Shown here: positions 18,002 to 26,657 of the stretch, piece by piece | How the letters are laid out: each line of letters starts with the position of its first letter | How positions within the stretch are numbered: position 1 is the stretch's first letter | DNA from: Sphingosinithalassobacter tenebrarum | GTDB lineage: Bacteria > Pseudomonadota > Alphaproteobacteria > Sphingomonadales > Sphingomonadaceae | Length of the DNA: 64,000 nt | Direction of reading: 5' to 3' | Assembly: GCF_011057975.1 (NCBI RefSeq) | Contig: NZ_CP049109.1 | Location: 3,193,001-3,257,000, forward strand | Notes under the pieces: model-generated | What the model was told of the DNA's origin: nothing | Seen by the model: the letters and a program-made list of their open reading frames with translations, nothing else | Databases searched by the model: none | Translations under genes and position numbers: made by a program

Positions 18002-18637
18002 TCAGCCCTCCGCGACTTCGGTCATGGCATCGAGAATGTTCGAATAGGCGCCGCAACGGCAGATATTGCCGCTCATCCGCTCGCGCATTTCCATATTGCT
18101 CGCCTGCATGTCGCCGGTCAGATCCTCGGTGACGTGGCTGGGCACGCCGGCGCGGATTTCCTCGAGCGTCGCAACCGCCGAACAAATCTGCCCCGGCGTG
18201 CAATAGCCGCATTGATAGCCGTCATGCTTGACGAACGCCGCCTGCATCGGGTGCAGATTCTCGGGATCGCCGAGCCCCTCGATCGTCGTCACTTCGTCGC
18301 CTTCGTGCATCACCGCCAGACTGAGACAGCTGTTGATGCGCGTGCCGTTGACCATCACCGTGCAGGCGCCGCACTGGCCGTGGTCGCACCCCTTCTTGGT
18401 GCCGGTCAGCCGCAGATGTTCGCGCAGCGTATCCAGCAGCGTCGTTCGCGGATCGAGCTGCAATTCATGTTGCGTGCCGTTGACCGTCATCGTCGTGGTC
18501 ATCGTCGGAGTGCCCGTCTGCGTCGCCATGCGTTCGGCCTTTGCTTCGTTTCCGGCGATGGTGGAAGCGGCCATGCTGGCGGCACCTCCCATCAGGATGC
18601 CGCGCCGCGACACCGTGAAGTGATTGTCGTCACGCAT
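18002..18637 (-). CDS. paoA: Aldehyde oxidoreductase, [2Fe-2S] subunit with Tat signal
   Basis: This 211-residue iron-sulfur subunit starts the operon. A twin-arginine signal (SRRGILMGG, about residues 9-17) predicts folded export to the periplasm with its partners. The plant-type [2Fe-2S] cluster ligands (CDHGQCGAC) and the C-terminal cluster ligands (CGYCTPGQIC and CRCG) are all present. Length and motif layout fit E. coli PaoA (YagT). The likely function is periplasmic detoxification of aromatic and other aldehydes. Upstream is a 450-bp intergenic region that includes a dispersed repeat. Confidence 0.93.
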   Translation of the reverse strand: MRDDNHFTVSRRGILMGGAASMAASTIAGNEAKAERMATQTGTPTMTTTMTVNGTQHELQLDPRTTLLDTLREHLRLTGTKKGCDHGQCGACTVMVNGTRINSCLSLAVMHEGDEVTTIEGLGDPENLHPMQAAFVKHDGYQCGYCTPGQICSAVATLEEIRAGVPSHVTEDLTGDMQASNMEMRERMSGNICRCGAYSNILDAMTEVAEG

Positions 18638-18912
18638 AGGGCCAAACCTCCTTCAGGCGCAGTATTCCAGCATGATGCTAGGGCATGCCGGACCAAGTGA
18701 TTACCGCCATAAAGCGGCATGGGCTTTTGCACGCAATTCAACAATGGGCGCGCTATGGCACCGTCCTCCAGACAAGAGGAACGCATCCCGGCGCAAAAAG
18801 GCTTCCTCGTCCGGTCACTTTCCGTCTGCGCGCGGCGTTGCCGGATCGGGCGCGCGCGGCAAACCGGTTTGCGCCGCCAACCGGCTGTCGGGGCGATAGC
18901 GCGAAAACGGCG

Positions 18913-19063
18913 GAAATCCGTATAAAGTTCGCACCGGGTCGCGACGTAACGCGCGCACACGCGCCTGCATGTGCGCACGCGCGGGCGCGCGAGGGAGGGA
19001 GTATAACGAAATCAAAGAACCCGGCGGCGATGGCACGAACCATGTCGTGTAGGACAGCGTTTT
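18913..19063. repeat. Dispersed intergenic element, copy 1, with alternating Pu-Py tract
   Basis: This composite element occurs again at 47367-47546. A 38-bp block (18913-18950) matches the other copy at 32 positions, with a 19-bp identical core at 18924-18942. It is followed by about 40 bp of nearly alternating purine-pyrimidine sequence (GCGCGCACACGCGC-type), which can adopt Z-DNA. The element ends in TGTAGGACAGCG at 19048-19059, about 30 bp beyond the stop of the minus-strand gene to its right. The remainder of 18638-19088 (outside the element) shows no gene. Function unknown. Confidence 0.65.
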
Positions 19064-19088
19064 GTTGTTCAGCTGCTGTCGGAAGGGA

Positions 19089-19856
19089 TCAGATCCCGCC
19101 TTCGACCACGGTACGCCCCTGCCCCTCCAGCCCGGCGGTCAGATCGGCGATGCTGGCATCGACATCCTCCTGCGACGTGGAGCGGACGACGAAATTGGCG
19201 CCGACCCGCCCTTCGCGGAAAAAGGGATAGCTGCCGATCGTCACGCCTTCGCGGGACCGCTCCACCGTCGCCAGCAGTTCGGCAATTTCGCTTTCGGCGA
19301 CCCAGCAGCCGATGGTCCGCGCGACCAGCGGCAACCCGCCCTCGAGCTGACCGGTCAGCGCATCGAGCATGCCCGCGGCGATATGCGGCACGCCGGCGAG
19401 CACATAGATATTCCCGATATGGATGCCCGGCGCGCCCGACATGCGATTGGCGATCAGGCTCGCGCCTTCGGGGACACGCGCCATGCGCAGCCGCATGTCG
19501 GTGAGCCCGCCGCGCGTTTCGTAATGCGCTTCCAGCATCGCGCGCGCTTCGGGATGGATGACCACCGGCACGCCGAGCGCGGCGGCGATCGCATCGACAG
19601 TGATGTCGTCATGCGTCGGGCCGATGCCGCCGGTGGTGAAGCAATAATCATAGCGGGCACGCAGCGTGTCGACCGCCTCGACGATGGCTTCCTGGCGATC
19701 GGCGACGACGCGCACTTCGCCCAGGCGAATCCCCTGCGCGTTGAGCCAGGTGGCGAGTTGCGCCACATTCTTGTCCTGCGTGCGGCCCGACAATATCTCG
19801 TCGCCGATGACGGTCAGGCCCGCCGTCCAGATCCTATCCGACATGCACAGCGCCAT
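19089..19856 (-). CDS. CinA-type molybdopterin-binding domain protein
   Basis: This 255-residue protein is the MoCF_biosynth (CinA N-terminal/COG1058) domain alone, without the C-terminal nicotinamide-nucleotide amidase of full CinA. Diagnostic segments are the N-terminal VIGDEILSGRTQDKN and the central TTGGIGPTHDDIT, which bind the pterin or nucleotide substrate. Single-domain versions are widespread, and their exact reaction is unsettled; some hydrolyse ADP-ribose or related nucleotides. A second possible start lies at 19844 (MSDRIW) and neither has a clear ribosome-binding site. It is divergent from map, with 53 bp between starts. Confidence 0.88.
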   Translation of the reverse strand: MALCMSDRIWTAGLTVIGDEILSGRTQDKNVAQLATWLNAQGIRLGEVRVVADRQEAIVEAVDTLRARYDYCFTTGGIGPTHDDITVDAIAAALGVPVVIHPEARAMLEAHYETRGGLTDMRLRMARVPEGASLIANRMSGAPGIHIGNIYVLAGVPHIAAGMLDALTGQLEGGLPLVARTIGCWVAESEIAELLATVERSREGVTIGSYPFFREGRVGANFVVRSTSQEDVDASIADLTAGLEGQGRTVVEGGI

Positions 19857-19909
19857 AGACCAGCCAACCGGTCTCGCAAAGCGCGATGCAATCGCCTATA
19901 TCCCCCGCC

Positions 19910-20737
19910 ATGACCGAATATGTAAGCGTAACCGAAGCAACGCCGCAGGCGCGCACCGGCGCCATCAAACTGCATGGCCCCGAGGGATTCGAGGGGATGC
20001 GCAAGGCCGGGCGCCTTGCCGCCGAAATTCTCGACGCGCTGGTGCCGCATGTCGTGCCGGGCGTGACGACCGGCGAACTCGACGACATCGTCCGCACCAT
20101 GACGTTCGACGGCGGCGGCACGCCCGCGACGCTCGGCTATCGCGGCTATACGCACAGCTGCTGCATTTCGATCAACCATGTCGTGTGCCACGGAATTCCG
20201 GGCGATCGCGTGATCAAGGACGGCGATATCCTGAACATCGACGTGACGCCGATGGTCGATGGCTGGCACGGCGATACCAGCCGCATGTTCCTGGCGGGCG
20301 ACGTGCCGATCAAGGCGAAGCGGCTGGTCGACGTTACCTATGAGTGCCTGATGCTCGGCATCGACCAGGCGAAGCCGGGCAACTATCTGGGCGACATCAG
20401 CCATGCGATTCAGCAGCATGCCGAAAAGCACCGCTATGGCGTGGTGCGCGATTTCTGCGGGCACGGGCTGGGGCAGATATTTCACGACGCGCCCGAAGTC
20501 GTCCATGTCGGCCGCCCGGGCACGGGGCCGGAGCTGAAGCCCGGCATGTTCTTCACGATCGAGCCGATGATCAATATCGGCCGCCCCGATGTGAAGCTGC
20601 TCGACGACGGCTGGACGGCAGTGACGCGCGACCGCTCGCTGTCGGCGCAGTTCGAACATTCGATCGGGATTACCGAGGAAGGGTGCGAGATCTTCACCAC
20701 CAGCCCCAAGGGTCTCAACGCGCCGCCCTATTCCTGA
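19910..20737 (+). CDS. map: Methionine aminopeptidase, type I
   Basis: This 275-residue cytoplasmic metalloenzyme removes the initiator methionine from new proteins. Metal ligands typical of the pita-bread fold are visible: Asp in NIDVTP, Asp in GWHGDTSR, His in GHGLG, Glu in FTIEPM and Glu in the C-terminal QFEHSIG. The substrate-pocket His in the NHVVCHGIP segment is also present. The start at 19910 (MTEYVSV) is preferred over an upstream frame start because the N-terminus then has normal length. The gene is essential in most bacteria. Confidence 0.97.
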   Translation: MTEYVSVTEATPQARTGAIKLHGPEGFEGMRKAGRLAAEILDALVPHVVPGVTTGELDDIVRTMTFDGGGTPATLGYRGYTHSCCISINHVVCHGIPGDRVIKDGDILNIDVTPMVDGWHGDTSRMFLAGDVPIKAKRLVDVTYECLMLGIDQAKPGNYLGDISHAIQQHAEKHRYGVVRDFCGHGLGQIFHDAPEVVHVGRPGTGPELKPGMFFTIEPMINIGRPDVKLLDDGWTAVTRDRSLSAQFEHSIGITEEGCEIFTTSPKGLNAPPYS

Positions 20738-20825
20738 GCGCGCAACCGGGTCTCCCCGCCCCCTTGCCGGCTGCGGCCAGGAGTGCGCCCGGTGCGCATC
20801 GCGTGCCGGTGAGAGACAAAGGCGG

Positions 20826-21053
20826 TCAGATGCCGCGGTTCATCCAGTCGCGCAGGCACTGGCGCGCTTCGCGTGCGGACATGCGCCCGGCCGGGCCATC
20901 GATCCAGCATTCGGCCGTGTCGTCGGCATAAGCCATCGCCGACAGGCCGTATGCCATGATGACCAGCGGCCCGCTGGCGACCGCCACGACCGCGCCGTCT
21001 TCCGGCATACGCCGGTAGACGGTCACTCGCACGTCCCTGCCGATAGCCCTCAC
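20826..21053 (-). CDS. Small hypothetical protein
   Basis: A possible 75-residue protein with a hydrophobic middle (about residues 22-42) and a hydrophilic C-terminus ending DWMNRGI. No family is recognised. The GTG at 21053 lacks a close ribosome-binding site; an internal GTG at 21026 preceded by AGGGAC would be better placed. It is convergent with map and codes in the same direction as the secreted protein to its right. Support is codon pattern only. Confidence 0.4.
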   Translation of the reverse strand: MRAIGRDVRVTVYRRMPEDGAVVAVASGPLVIMAYGLSAMAYADDTAECWIDGPAGRMSAREARQCLRDWMNRGI

Positions 21054-21139
21054 GATCCGCGTGCTCCAAGGTCACTTGCCCGTCACAACATCTGCATAAC
21101 TTCGCAGAAGCTGCAACGGTTCCCTCGGAGGGAACGAAT

Positions 21140-21628
21140 TCAGTCTTCGTCGAGCGCGGCGCGACAGCTGTCGAATGCGTCGAAAAGCTGTCCGGTCTGG
21201 CCATCGTCGGGAAGGTCGAGATCGAACACCGTCGCTCCACCCTGCCGGCTGAGCCGCACGCGCGGCCCGTAGCGCAAAAGCTTGACGCCCGATTCCATCG
21301 GCGTCTGGAAGACCAGGCCGTCATTGCTGGCCGTGGTGCTGACGGCGAGATCCATTTCCTGGCCGGTGCCGAAGGTCCAGAGCATGTCCATCGTCTGGGT
21401 CGTGCCGTCGGCGGTACCCCTGGTCTGATCGCTGGTCAGCGATATCAGCCCATCGGTCGGCGTACTCGCCATGATTTCGAAACGCTGACTGCCCGAATCA
21501 TAGCGCGCGAGGCAAGCCTCACCGTTCGCAGCGAGCTTCCACGGCCCGAACTGCTGCACCTGGGCTTGCGCCGATCCGGCGACGGCGAAGGAAATGAAGG
21601 CAAGCGAGGCAACAATCGTCTTCCGCAT
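21140..21628 (-). CDS. Secreted hypothetical protein
   Basis: This 162-residue protein has a standard Sec signal peptide (MRKTIVASLAFISF... with an AQA-Q cleavage site near residue 23). The mature part is rich in beta strands, with two cysteines. The start at 21628 is supported by a GGGAGA ribosome-binding site. The mature sequence opens with a FGPWKLAA segment like the invasion-associated-locus-B class of periplasmic proteins, but the match is weak. A single gene; nothing in the context defines its role. Confidence 0.7.
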   Translation of the reverse strand: MRKTIVASLAFISFAVAGSAQAQVQQFGPWKLAANGEACLARYDSGSQRFEIMASTPTDGLISLTSDQTRGTADGTTQTMDMLWTFGTGQEMDLAVSTTASNDGLVFQTPMESGVKLLRYGPRVRLSRQGGATVFDLDLPDDGQTGQLFDAFDSCRAALDED

Positions 21629-21771
21629 GAAGGCTCTCCCTGTTGGTCGCCGCCAGCATGCAGGGCCGACGCCGCGCGCGCCAGTTACAATAGCGGTTAA
21701 CCCTGACCCGCGCGATCCCTTTCGCATTGCCATCCTTTCGGGCAAGACAGGCGCCGCTGCTCATTCGCTAG

Positions 21772-22233
<462 letters not shown>

Positions 22234-22328
22234 CGCGACGCAGCATTTTTTGAAAGATGCATGACGAAAGCGTAACAATGTTGCCCGAGTCGCAGGGCAA
22301 ACGCATTCATCAGAAAGGGACTGACTAA

Positions 22329-23741
22329 ATGGCGAATGATGCGGGTACGATCCTGAAGATGATCAAGGAGCAGGAGATCGAGTGGGTCGACCTGCGTTTC
22401 ACCGACCCGAAGGGCAAGTGGCAGCATCTGACGATGGTGTCGGGCGTGATCGGCGAGGACGAACTGACCGACGGGCTGATGTTCGACGGTTCGTCGATCG
22501 CGGGCTGGAAGGCGATTAACGAATCCGACATGATCCTGAAGCCGGATCTCGACGCTGTTTACATCGATCCGTTCTCGGCGACGCCGATGATGATCCTGTT
22601 CTGCGACATCGTCGAACCGTCGACCGGCGAATGGTATGCGCGCGATCCGCGCTCGACCGCCAAGCGCGCCGAAGTGCACCTCAAGTCGCTCGGCATCGGC
22701 GACACCGTCTATGTCGGCCCCGAAGCCGAATTCTTCATGTTCGACGATGTCCGGTTCGAAACCAGCTATTCGACCAGCTATTTCGCGATCGACGACATCG
22801 AACTGCCGACCAACAGCGGCAAGGAATATGAAGCCGGCAACCTGGCCCACCGGCCGCGCGCCAAGGGCGGTTATTTCCCGGTCGCGCCGGTCGACAGCGC
22901 CACCGATATCCGCGGCGAAATGGTTTCGACCATGATGGAAATGGGCCTGCCGTGCGACAAGCACCACCACGAAGTGGCGGCCGCGCAGCACGAACTCGGC
23001 CTCACCTTCGGCACGCTGGTCGAAACCGCCGACCGCATGCAGATCTACAAATATGTCGTCCACATGGTCGCGCAGGCCTATGGCAAGACGGCGACGTTCA
23101 TGCCCAAGCCGATCAAGGAAGATAACGGTTCCGGCATGCACACCCACATGTCGATCTGGGACGGCGGCAACCCGCTGTTCGCAGGCGACGGCTATGCCGG
23201 CCTTTCGGAAATGTGCCTCTATTTCATCGGCGGCGTCATCAAGCACGCCAAGGCGCTCAATGCCTTCACCAACCCGACCACCAACAGCTACAAGCGTCTG
23301 GTGCCGGGCTATGAAGCGCCGGTGCTGCTCGCCTATTCGAGCCGCAACCGTTCGGCGTCGTGCCGCATTCCGTACGGCGCAGGCAGCAAGGCGAAGCGCG
23401 TCGAATTCCGCTTCCCCGATGCGATGGCCAATCCGTATCTCTGCTATGCGGCGCTGCTGATGGCCGGCCTCGACGGCATCCAGAACAAGATCCATCCGGG
23501 CGACCCGATGGACAAGAATCTCTATGATCTGCCGCCGGCCGAGCTGGAAGCGGTGCCGACCGTCGCCGGCTCGCTCCGCGAAGCGCTCGACAGCCTCGAG
23601 GCGGACATGGACTTCCTGCTCAAGGGTGACGTGTTCACCAAGGATCAGGTCGAAGCCTATATCGAACTCAAGCGCGAAGACGTCGCGGCCTGGGAAATGA
23701 CCCCCAGCCCGGTCGAATTCGACATGTATTACAGCGCCTGA
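22329..23741 (+). CDS. glnA: Glutamine synthetase, type I
   Basis: This 470-residue dodecameric enzyme makes glutamine from glutamate, ammonia and ATP. Visible landmarks are the N-terminal beta-grasp domain ([12 protein letters not shown]), metal-binding EAEFF and the HHEVA segment, the ATP-site KPI-x-DNGSGMH motif, and Y399 in the NLYDLPP adenylylation loop. The adenylylation site makes it GSI-beta, consistent with control by GlnE and P-II. It is preceded by glnB and followed by a strong terminator hairpin. Confidence 0.98.
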   Translation: MANDAGTILKMIKEQEIEWVDLRFTDPKGKWQHLTMVSGVIGEDELTDGLMFDGSSIAGWKAINESDMILKPDLDAVYIDPFSATPMMILFCDIVEPSTGEWYARDPRSTAKRAEVHLKSLGIGDTVYVGPEAEFFMFDDVRFETSYSTSYFAIDDIELPTNSGKEYEAGNLAHRPRAKGGYFPVAPVDSATDIRGEMVSTMMEMGLPCDKHHHEVAAAQHELGLTFGTLVETADRMQIYKYVVHMVAQAYGKTATFMPKPIKEDNGSGMHTHMSIWDGGNPLFAGDGYAGLSEMCLYFIGGVIKHAKALNAFTNPTTNSYKRLVPGYEAPVLLAYSSRNRSASCRIPYGAGSKAKRVEFRFPDAMANPYLCYAALLMAGLDGIQNKIHPGDPMDKNLYDLPPAELEAVPTVAGSLREALDSLEADMDFLLKGDVFTKDQVEAYIELKREDVAAWEMTPSPVEFDMYYSA

Positions 23742-23764
23742 TCCCAGGTCTGCTGGACAGCGGG

Positions 23765-23798
23765 AACGCCCGGGCAGCGATGCCCGGGCGTTTTCGTT
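23765..23798 (+). terminator. Rho-independent terminator of glnBA
   Basis: A perfect 12-bp stem (AACGCCCGGGCA, a GCGA loop, TGCCCGGGCGTT) is followed by a T-rich tail, 24 bp after the glnA stop codon. Confidence 0.92.
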
Positions 23799-23825
23799 TG
23801 TACCGCAGACTCGTTTGCCGAGCGG

Positions 23826-24800
23826 TTACGGAATCAACAACGTCGCGCCCTGCGTTTCGCCCGCTTCGATGCGGCGATGCGCCTCGGCCGCTTCCGACAG
23901 CGCGAAACGCTGGCCGATTTCGGGTCTGAGCACACCATCGGCAAGCAGTTCGAACAGCCGCCCCGCCCCGGCCTCGCGCGCTTCGGCCGTCGCATAATAG
24001 TCGAACAGCTTGGGGCGCGTGACGAACAGCGATCCGTGCCGGTTCAACGTCGCAAGCGCGACGCCCTCGACCGGGCCGCTGGCATTGCCGTAGCTGACGA
24101 TCAGCCCGCGCGGCGCGGCGCTGTCGAGCGACGCCTGCCAGCTGTCCGCCCCGACCCCGTCGAGAATCACCGGCACGCCCTTCCCGTTGGTGATCTCGCG
24201 CACGCGCTCGGCGATCGACTCGCGTTTGTATTCGATCACATGATCGGCGCCGTGACGGCGTGCGCGTTCGGCCTTTCCGGGGCTGCCGACCGTCCCGATC
24301 ACAGTCGCGCCGATATGCTTCAGCCACTGGACGAGCAGCGAACCGACCCCGCCCGCCGCGGCATGGACGAGCACGGTCATCCCTGCCTCCACGCGCGCGC
24401 AACGCTCGATCAGGAATTCGGCGGTACAACCCTTGAGAAAGGTGGCGGCGGCGATTTCATCGTCCACGCCCTCCGGCAGCTTGAAAAGATGCTCGGCGGC
24501 AAGGGTGCGGTGCGTGGCATAGGCGCCGAGCTGCGGACCATAGGTGACGACATGGTCGCCCTCGGCAAGACCGTCGACGCCCTCGCCCACGGCCTCGATG
24601 ACGCCGGCGCCTTCGAGGCCGAGCACAGCGGGCAGTGCGACCGGATAGAGGCCGCTGCGATGATAGGTATCGATGAAATTCAGGCCGGCCGCGGTGGTGC
24701 GTATCCGCACCTCGCCCGGTCCGGGATCGGGCACCGCAACTTCGCTCCACTGGATAACCTCGGGCCCGCCGGTCCGTTCGATACGCGCTGCATGTGCCAT
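23826..24800 (-). CDS. NADPH:quinone oxidoreductase, zinc-independent MDR family
   Basis: This 324-residue medium-chain dehydrogenase/reductase of the QOR class reduces quinones with NADPH. It has the GroES-like N-terminal domain (AAGLNFIDTYHRSGLYP, the typical QOR active-site segment) and a Rossmann domain with HAAAGGVGSLLVQW. Zinc-ligand cysteines are absent, as expected for QOR. The start at 24800 has a GGAGA site. It leads a minus-strand run with two SDR genes and a transporter, although gaps of 65-145 bp leave operon structure open. Confidence 0.93.
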   Translation of the reverse strand: MAHAARIERTGGPEVIQWSEVAVPDPGPGEVRIRTTAAGLNFIDTYHRSGLYPVALPAVLGLEGAGVIEAVGEGVDGLAEGDHVVTYGPQLGAYATHRTLAAEHLFKLPEGVDDEIAAATFLKGCTAEFLIERCARVEAGMTVLVHAAAGGVGSLLVQWLKHIGATVIGTVGSPGKAERARRHGADHVIEYKRESIAERVREITNGKGVPVILDGVGADSWQASLDSAAPRGLIVSYGNASGPVEGVALATLNRHGSLFVTRPKLFDYYATAEAREAGAGRLFELLADGVLRPEIGQRFALSEAAEAHRRIEAGETQGATLLIP

Positions 24801-24865
24801 GATTATCTCCGCCTGGGCACCGCATCTGTGGCGCCCGGCGGAGCGTTGCAAGGCCAGGCGCGCGA

Positions 24866-25630
24866 TCAGCGCTGGTCGGGCTGGCCGTTCGATGCCGAAG
24901 CGCCGCCATCGACGGGCAGGTTGACGCCGGTGACGAAGCGCGCGTCGTCACTGGCAAGGAACGCCATCACATCGGCGACATCCTCCGGCTCGCCCGGACG
25001 GCCGAGCGGGATCCGCGCCATGAACCTGTCGATCATCTCCGGGTCGTCCTGAATCGCCTCTGTCATTCCCGTCTTCGTGAAGCTGGGATTGACCGCGTTG
25101 ACGCGCACGCCATGCGCGCCTTCATCAAGCGCCATCGCGCGGACCATGTTGGTCACTGCGCCTTTCGACGTGTTATAGGCGAGCATGCCCCAGTCGCCGC
25201 CGGTCCCCGAAACCGAGGAGGTCATTACGATCGCCCCCCTGGCCTTGCGCAATTCGGGCAAGGCGGCCTTGGCCATGTGGAAATAGCCGTTCACATTGAC
25301 GTCGATCACGCGATCCCAGTCGTCTTCCGATGTCTGCACCGCATCGCCCTGCACCACCGTTCCGGCATTGTTGATCAGCACGTCGACGCCGCCGAAGCGA
25401 TCGACCGCGTCGGCGACGGCGCTGCGCGCGGTATCGCTGTTGGCGGTATCTCCGGCCTTCTTGAGAAGCCGGTCGGCGGGCAGATCGGCGCACGCCCCGT
25501 CAAGCGCATCGGCGTCGAGGTCGAGCGCGACGACATTGGCGCCCTCTTCGGCGAAACGATGGGCGGCGGCCGCGCCCATGCCCGACGCGGCGCCGGTGAC
25601 GATGACGGTTTTTCCTGCGAAACGCTCCAT
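24866..25630 (-). CDS. SDR family oxidoreductase, paralogue A
   Basis: This 254-residue classical short-chain dehydrogenase/reductase has the TGAASGMG nucleotide-binding motif, an NNAG motif at about residue 86, and catalytic Ser-Tyr-Lys (TSSVSG, then YNTSKGA). The Asp after the second beta strand (LDLDAD) favours NAD over NADP. It is a close paralogue of the next gene to the right (25776-26534) and the pair probably arose by tandem duplication. The substrate is unknown. Confidence 0.9.
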   Translation of the reverse strand: MERFAGKTVIVTGAASGMGAAAAHRFAEEGANVVALDLDADALDGACADLPADRLLKKAGDTANSDTARSAVADAVDRFGGVDVLINNAGTVVQGDAVQTSEDDWDRVIDVNVNGYFHMAKAALPELRKARGAIVMTSSVSGTGGDWGMLAYNTSKGAVTNMVRAMALDEGAHGVRVNAVNPSFTKTGMTEAIQDDPEMIDRFMARIPLGRPGEPEDVADVMAFLASDDARFVTGVNLPVDGGASASNGQPDQR

Positions 25631-25775
25631 TTTCGGGCTCCTGATATCGGGTAGGGAATAGGTACCGAACGCAGGCGCCACGCGCGCCGTTGCTCCGCCC
25701 GTCGCAACCGTCCGACGGCACATCCCTCGCCGCAACGGCGGCGCACCGGGCCATCCGGCCCGGCACGCCGGCCGC

Positions 25776-26534
25776 TCAGAGCGCCTGCGTGCTCGACGCG
25801 GTCGATCCGCCGTCGACAGGCAGGTTCACGCCGGTGATGAACCCCGCCTCGTCACTGGCGAGAAACAGCATCGCCTTGGCCAGGTCATCAGGCTCGCCGG
25901 GGCGCCCCATCGGGATGCGCGCGACGAATTTCGCCACCGTTTCGGTATCCTCCTGCATTTCCTCGGTCATGCCGGTGCGCGTGAAGGTGGGGTTGACCGC
26001 ATTGACGCGAACGCCGTCGGGCGCGTGATCGATCGCCATTGCGCGAACCATGTTGGTCACCGCACCCTTCGACGTGTTGTAGGCCACCAGATGCGGATCG
26101 CCGCCCAGCCCCGACAGCGACGACGTCATCACGATCGCGCCCTTGTGCTTGCGCAGTTCGGGCATCGCCGTCTTCGCCATCAGGAAATAGCCGGTGACGT
26201 TCACAGTCATCACACGGTTCCATTCCTCGATACTGGTTTCGGTCACATCGCCGAAGGTCACCGTTCCGGCATTGTTGATCAGCACGTCGATTCGACCGAA
26301 GCGATCGACAGCCAGGTCCACCGTGGCCTGGATATCTTCGGCGTTCGCGGCGTCGCCGGTTTGCGTTACAAACCGGTCTACCGGCAAATCGCGCGCCAGC
26401 GCGGCGAGCTTTTCGCCGCTCAGATCGAACGCCACGACATTGGCGCCTTCGCCCAGAAAACGGCGGACCGCGGCGGCACCGATCCCCGAAGCCGCGCCCG
26501 TTACGATGACGGTCTTTCCTGCAAATCGACCCAA
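25776..26534 (-). CDS. SDR family oxidoreductase, paralogue B
   Basis: This 252-residue classical SDR is highly similar along its whole length to the gene at 24866-25630. It shares near-identical N-terminal (RFAGKTVIVTGAASG), catalytic (YNTSKGAVTNMVRAMA) and C-terminal (VTGVNLPVDGG-like) segments. Catalytic Ser, Tyr and Lys are intact in both copies, so neither is obviously a pseudogene. The two may differ in substrate or be a recent gene-dosage duplication. Confidence 0.9.
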   Translation of the reverse strand: MGRFAGKTVIVTGAASGIGAAAVRRFLGEGANVVAFDLSGEKLAALARDLPVDRFVTQTGDAANAEDIQATVDLAVDRFGRIDVLINNAGTVTFGDVTETSIEEWNRVMTVNVTGYFLMAKTAMPELRKHKGAIVMTSSLSGLGGDPHLVAYNTSKGAVTNMVRAMAIDHAPDGVRVNAVNPTFTRTGMTEEMQEDTETVAKFVARIPMGRPGEPDDLAKAMLFLASDEAGFITGVNLPVDGGSTASSTQAL

Positions 26535-26657
26535 GACATCTCTCCTTCATTTTCATGGTCTGCATTGGCCGCCGCCCTGCCCGGCTCCCGCCCGGCCGAC
26601 GCGCGGCATTCGCTTGCTATCGGAAGGATGACGGCCAGGGCAAACGCCCGGGCGCCG

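Noticed and set aside
16943..18700. Long open frames antisense to paoBC, to the SLC13 gene (26025-28409) and to the GGDEF gene (57783-59690)
   Set aside because: They are Arg/His-rich mirror frames of clearly recognisable genes in GC-rich DNA and show no domain of their own.
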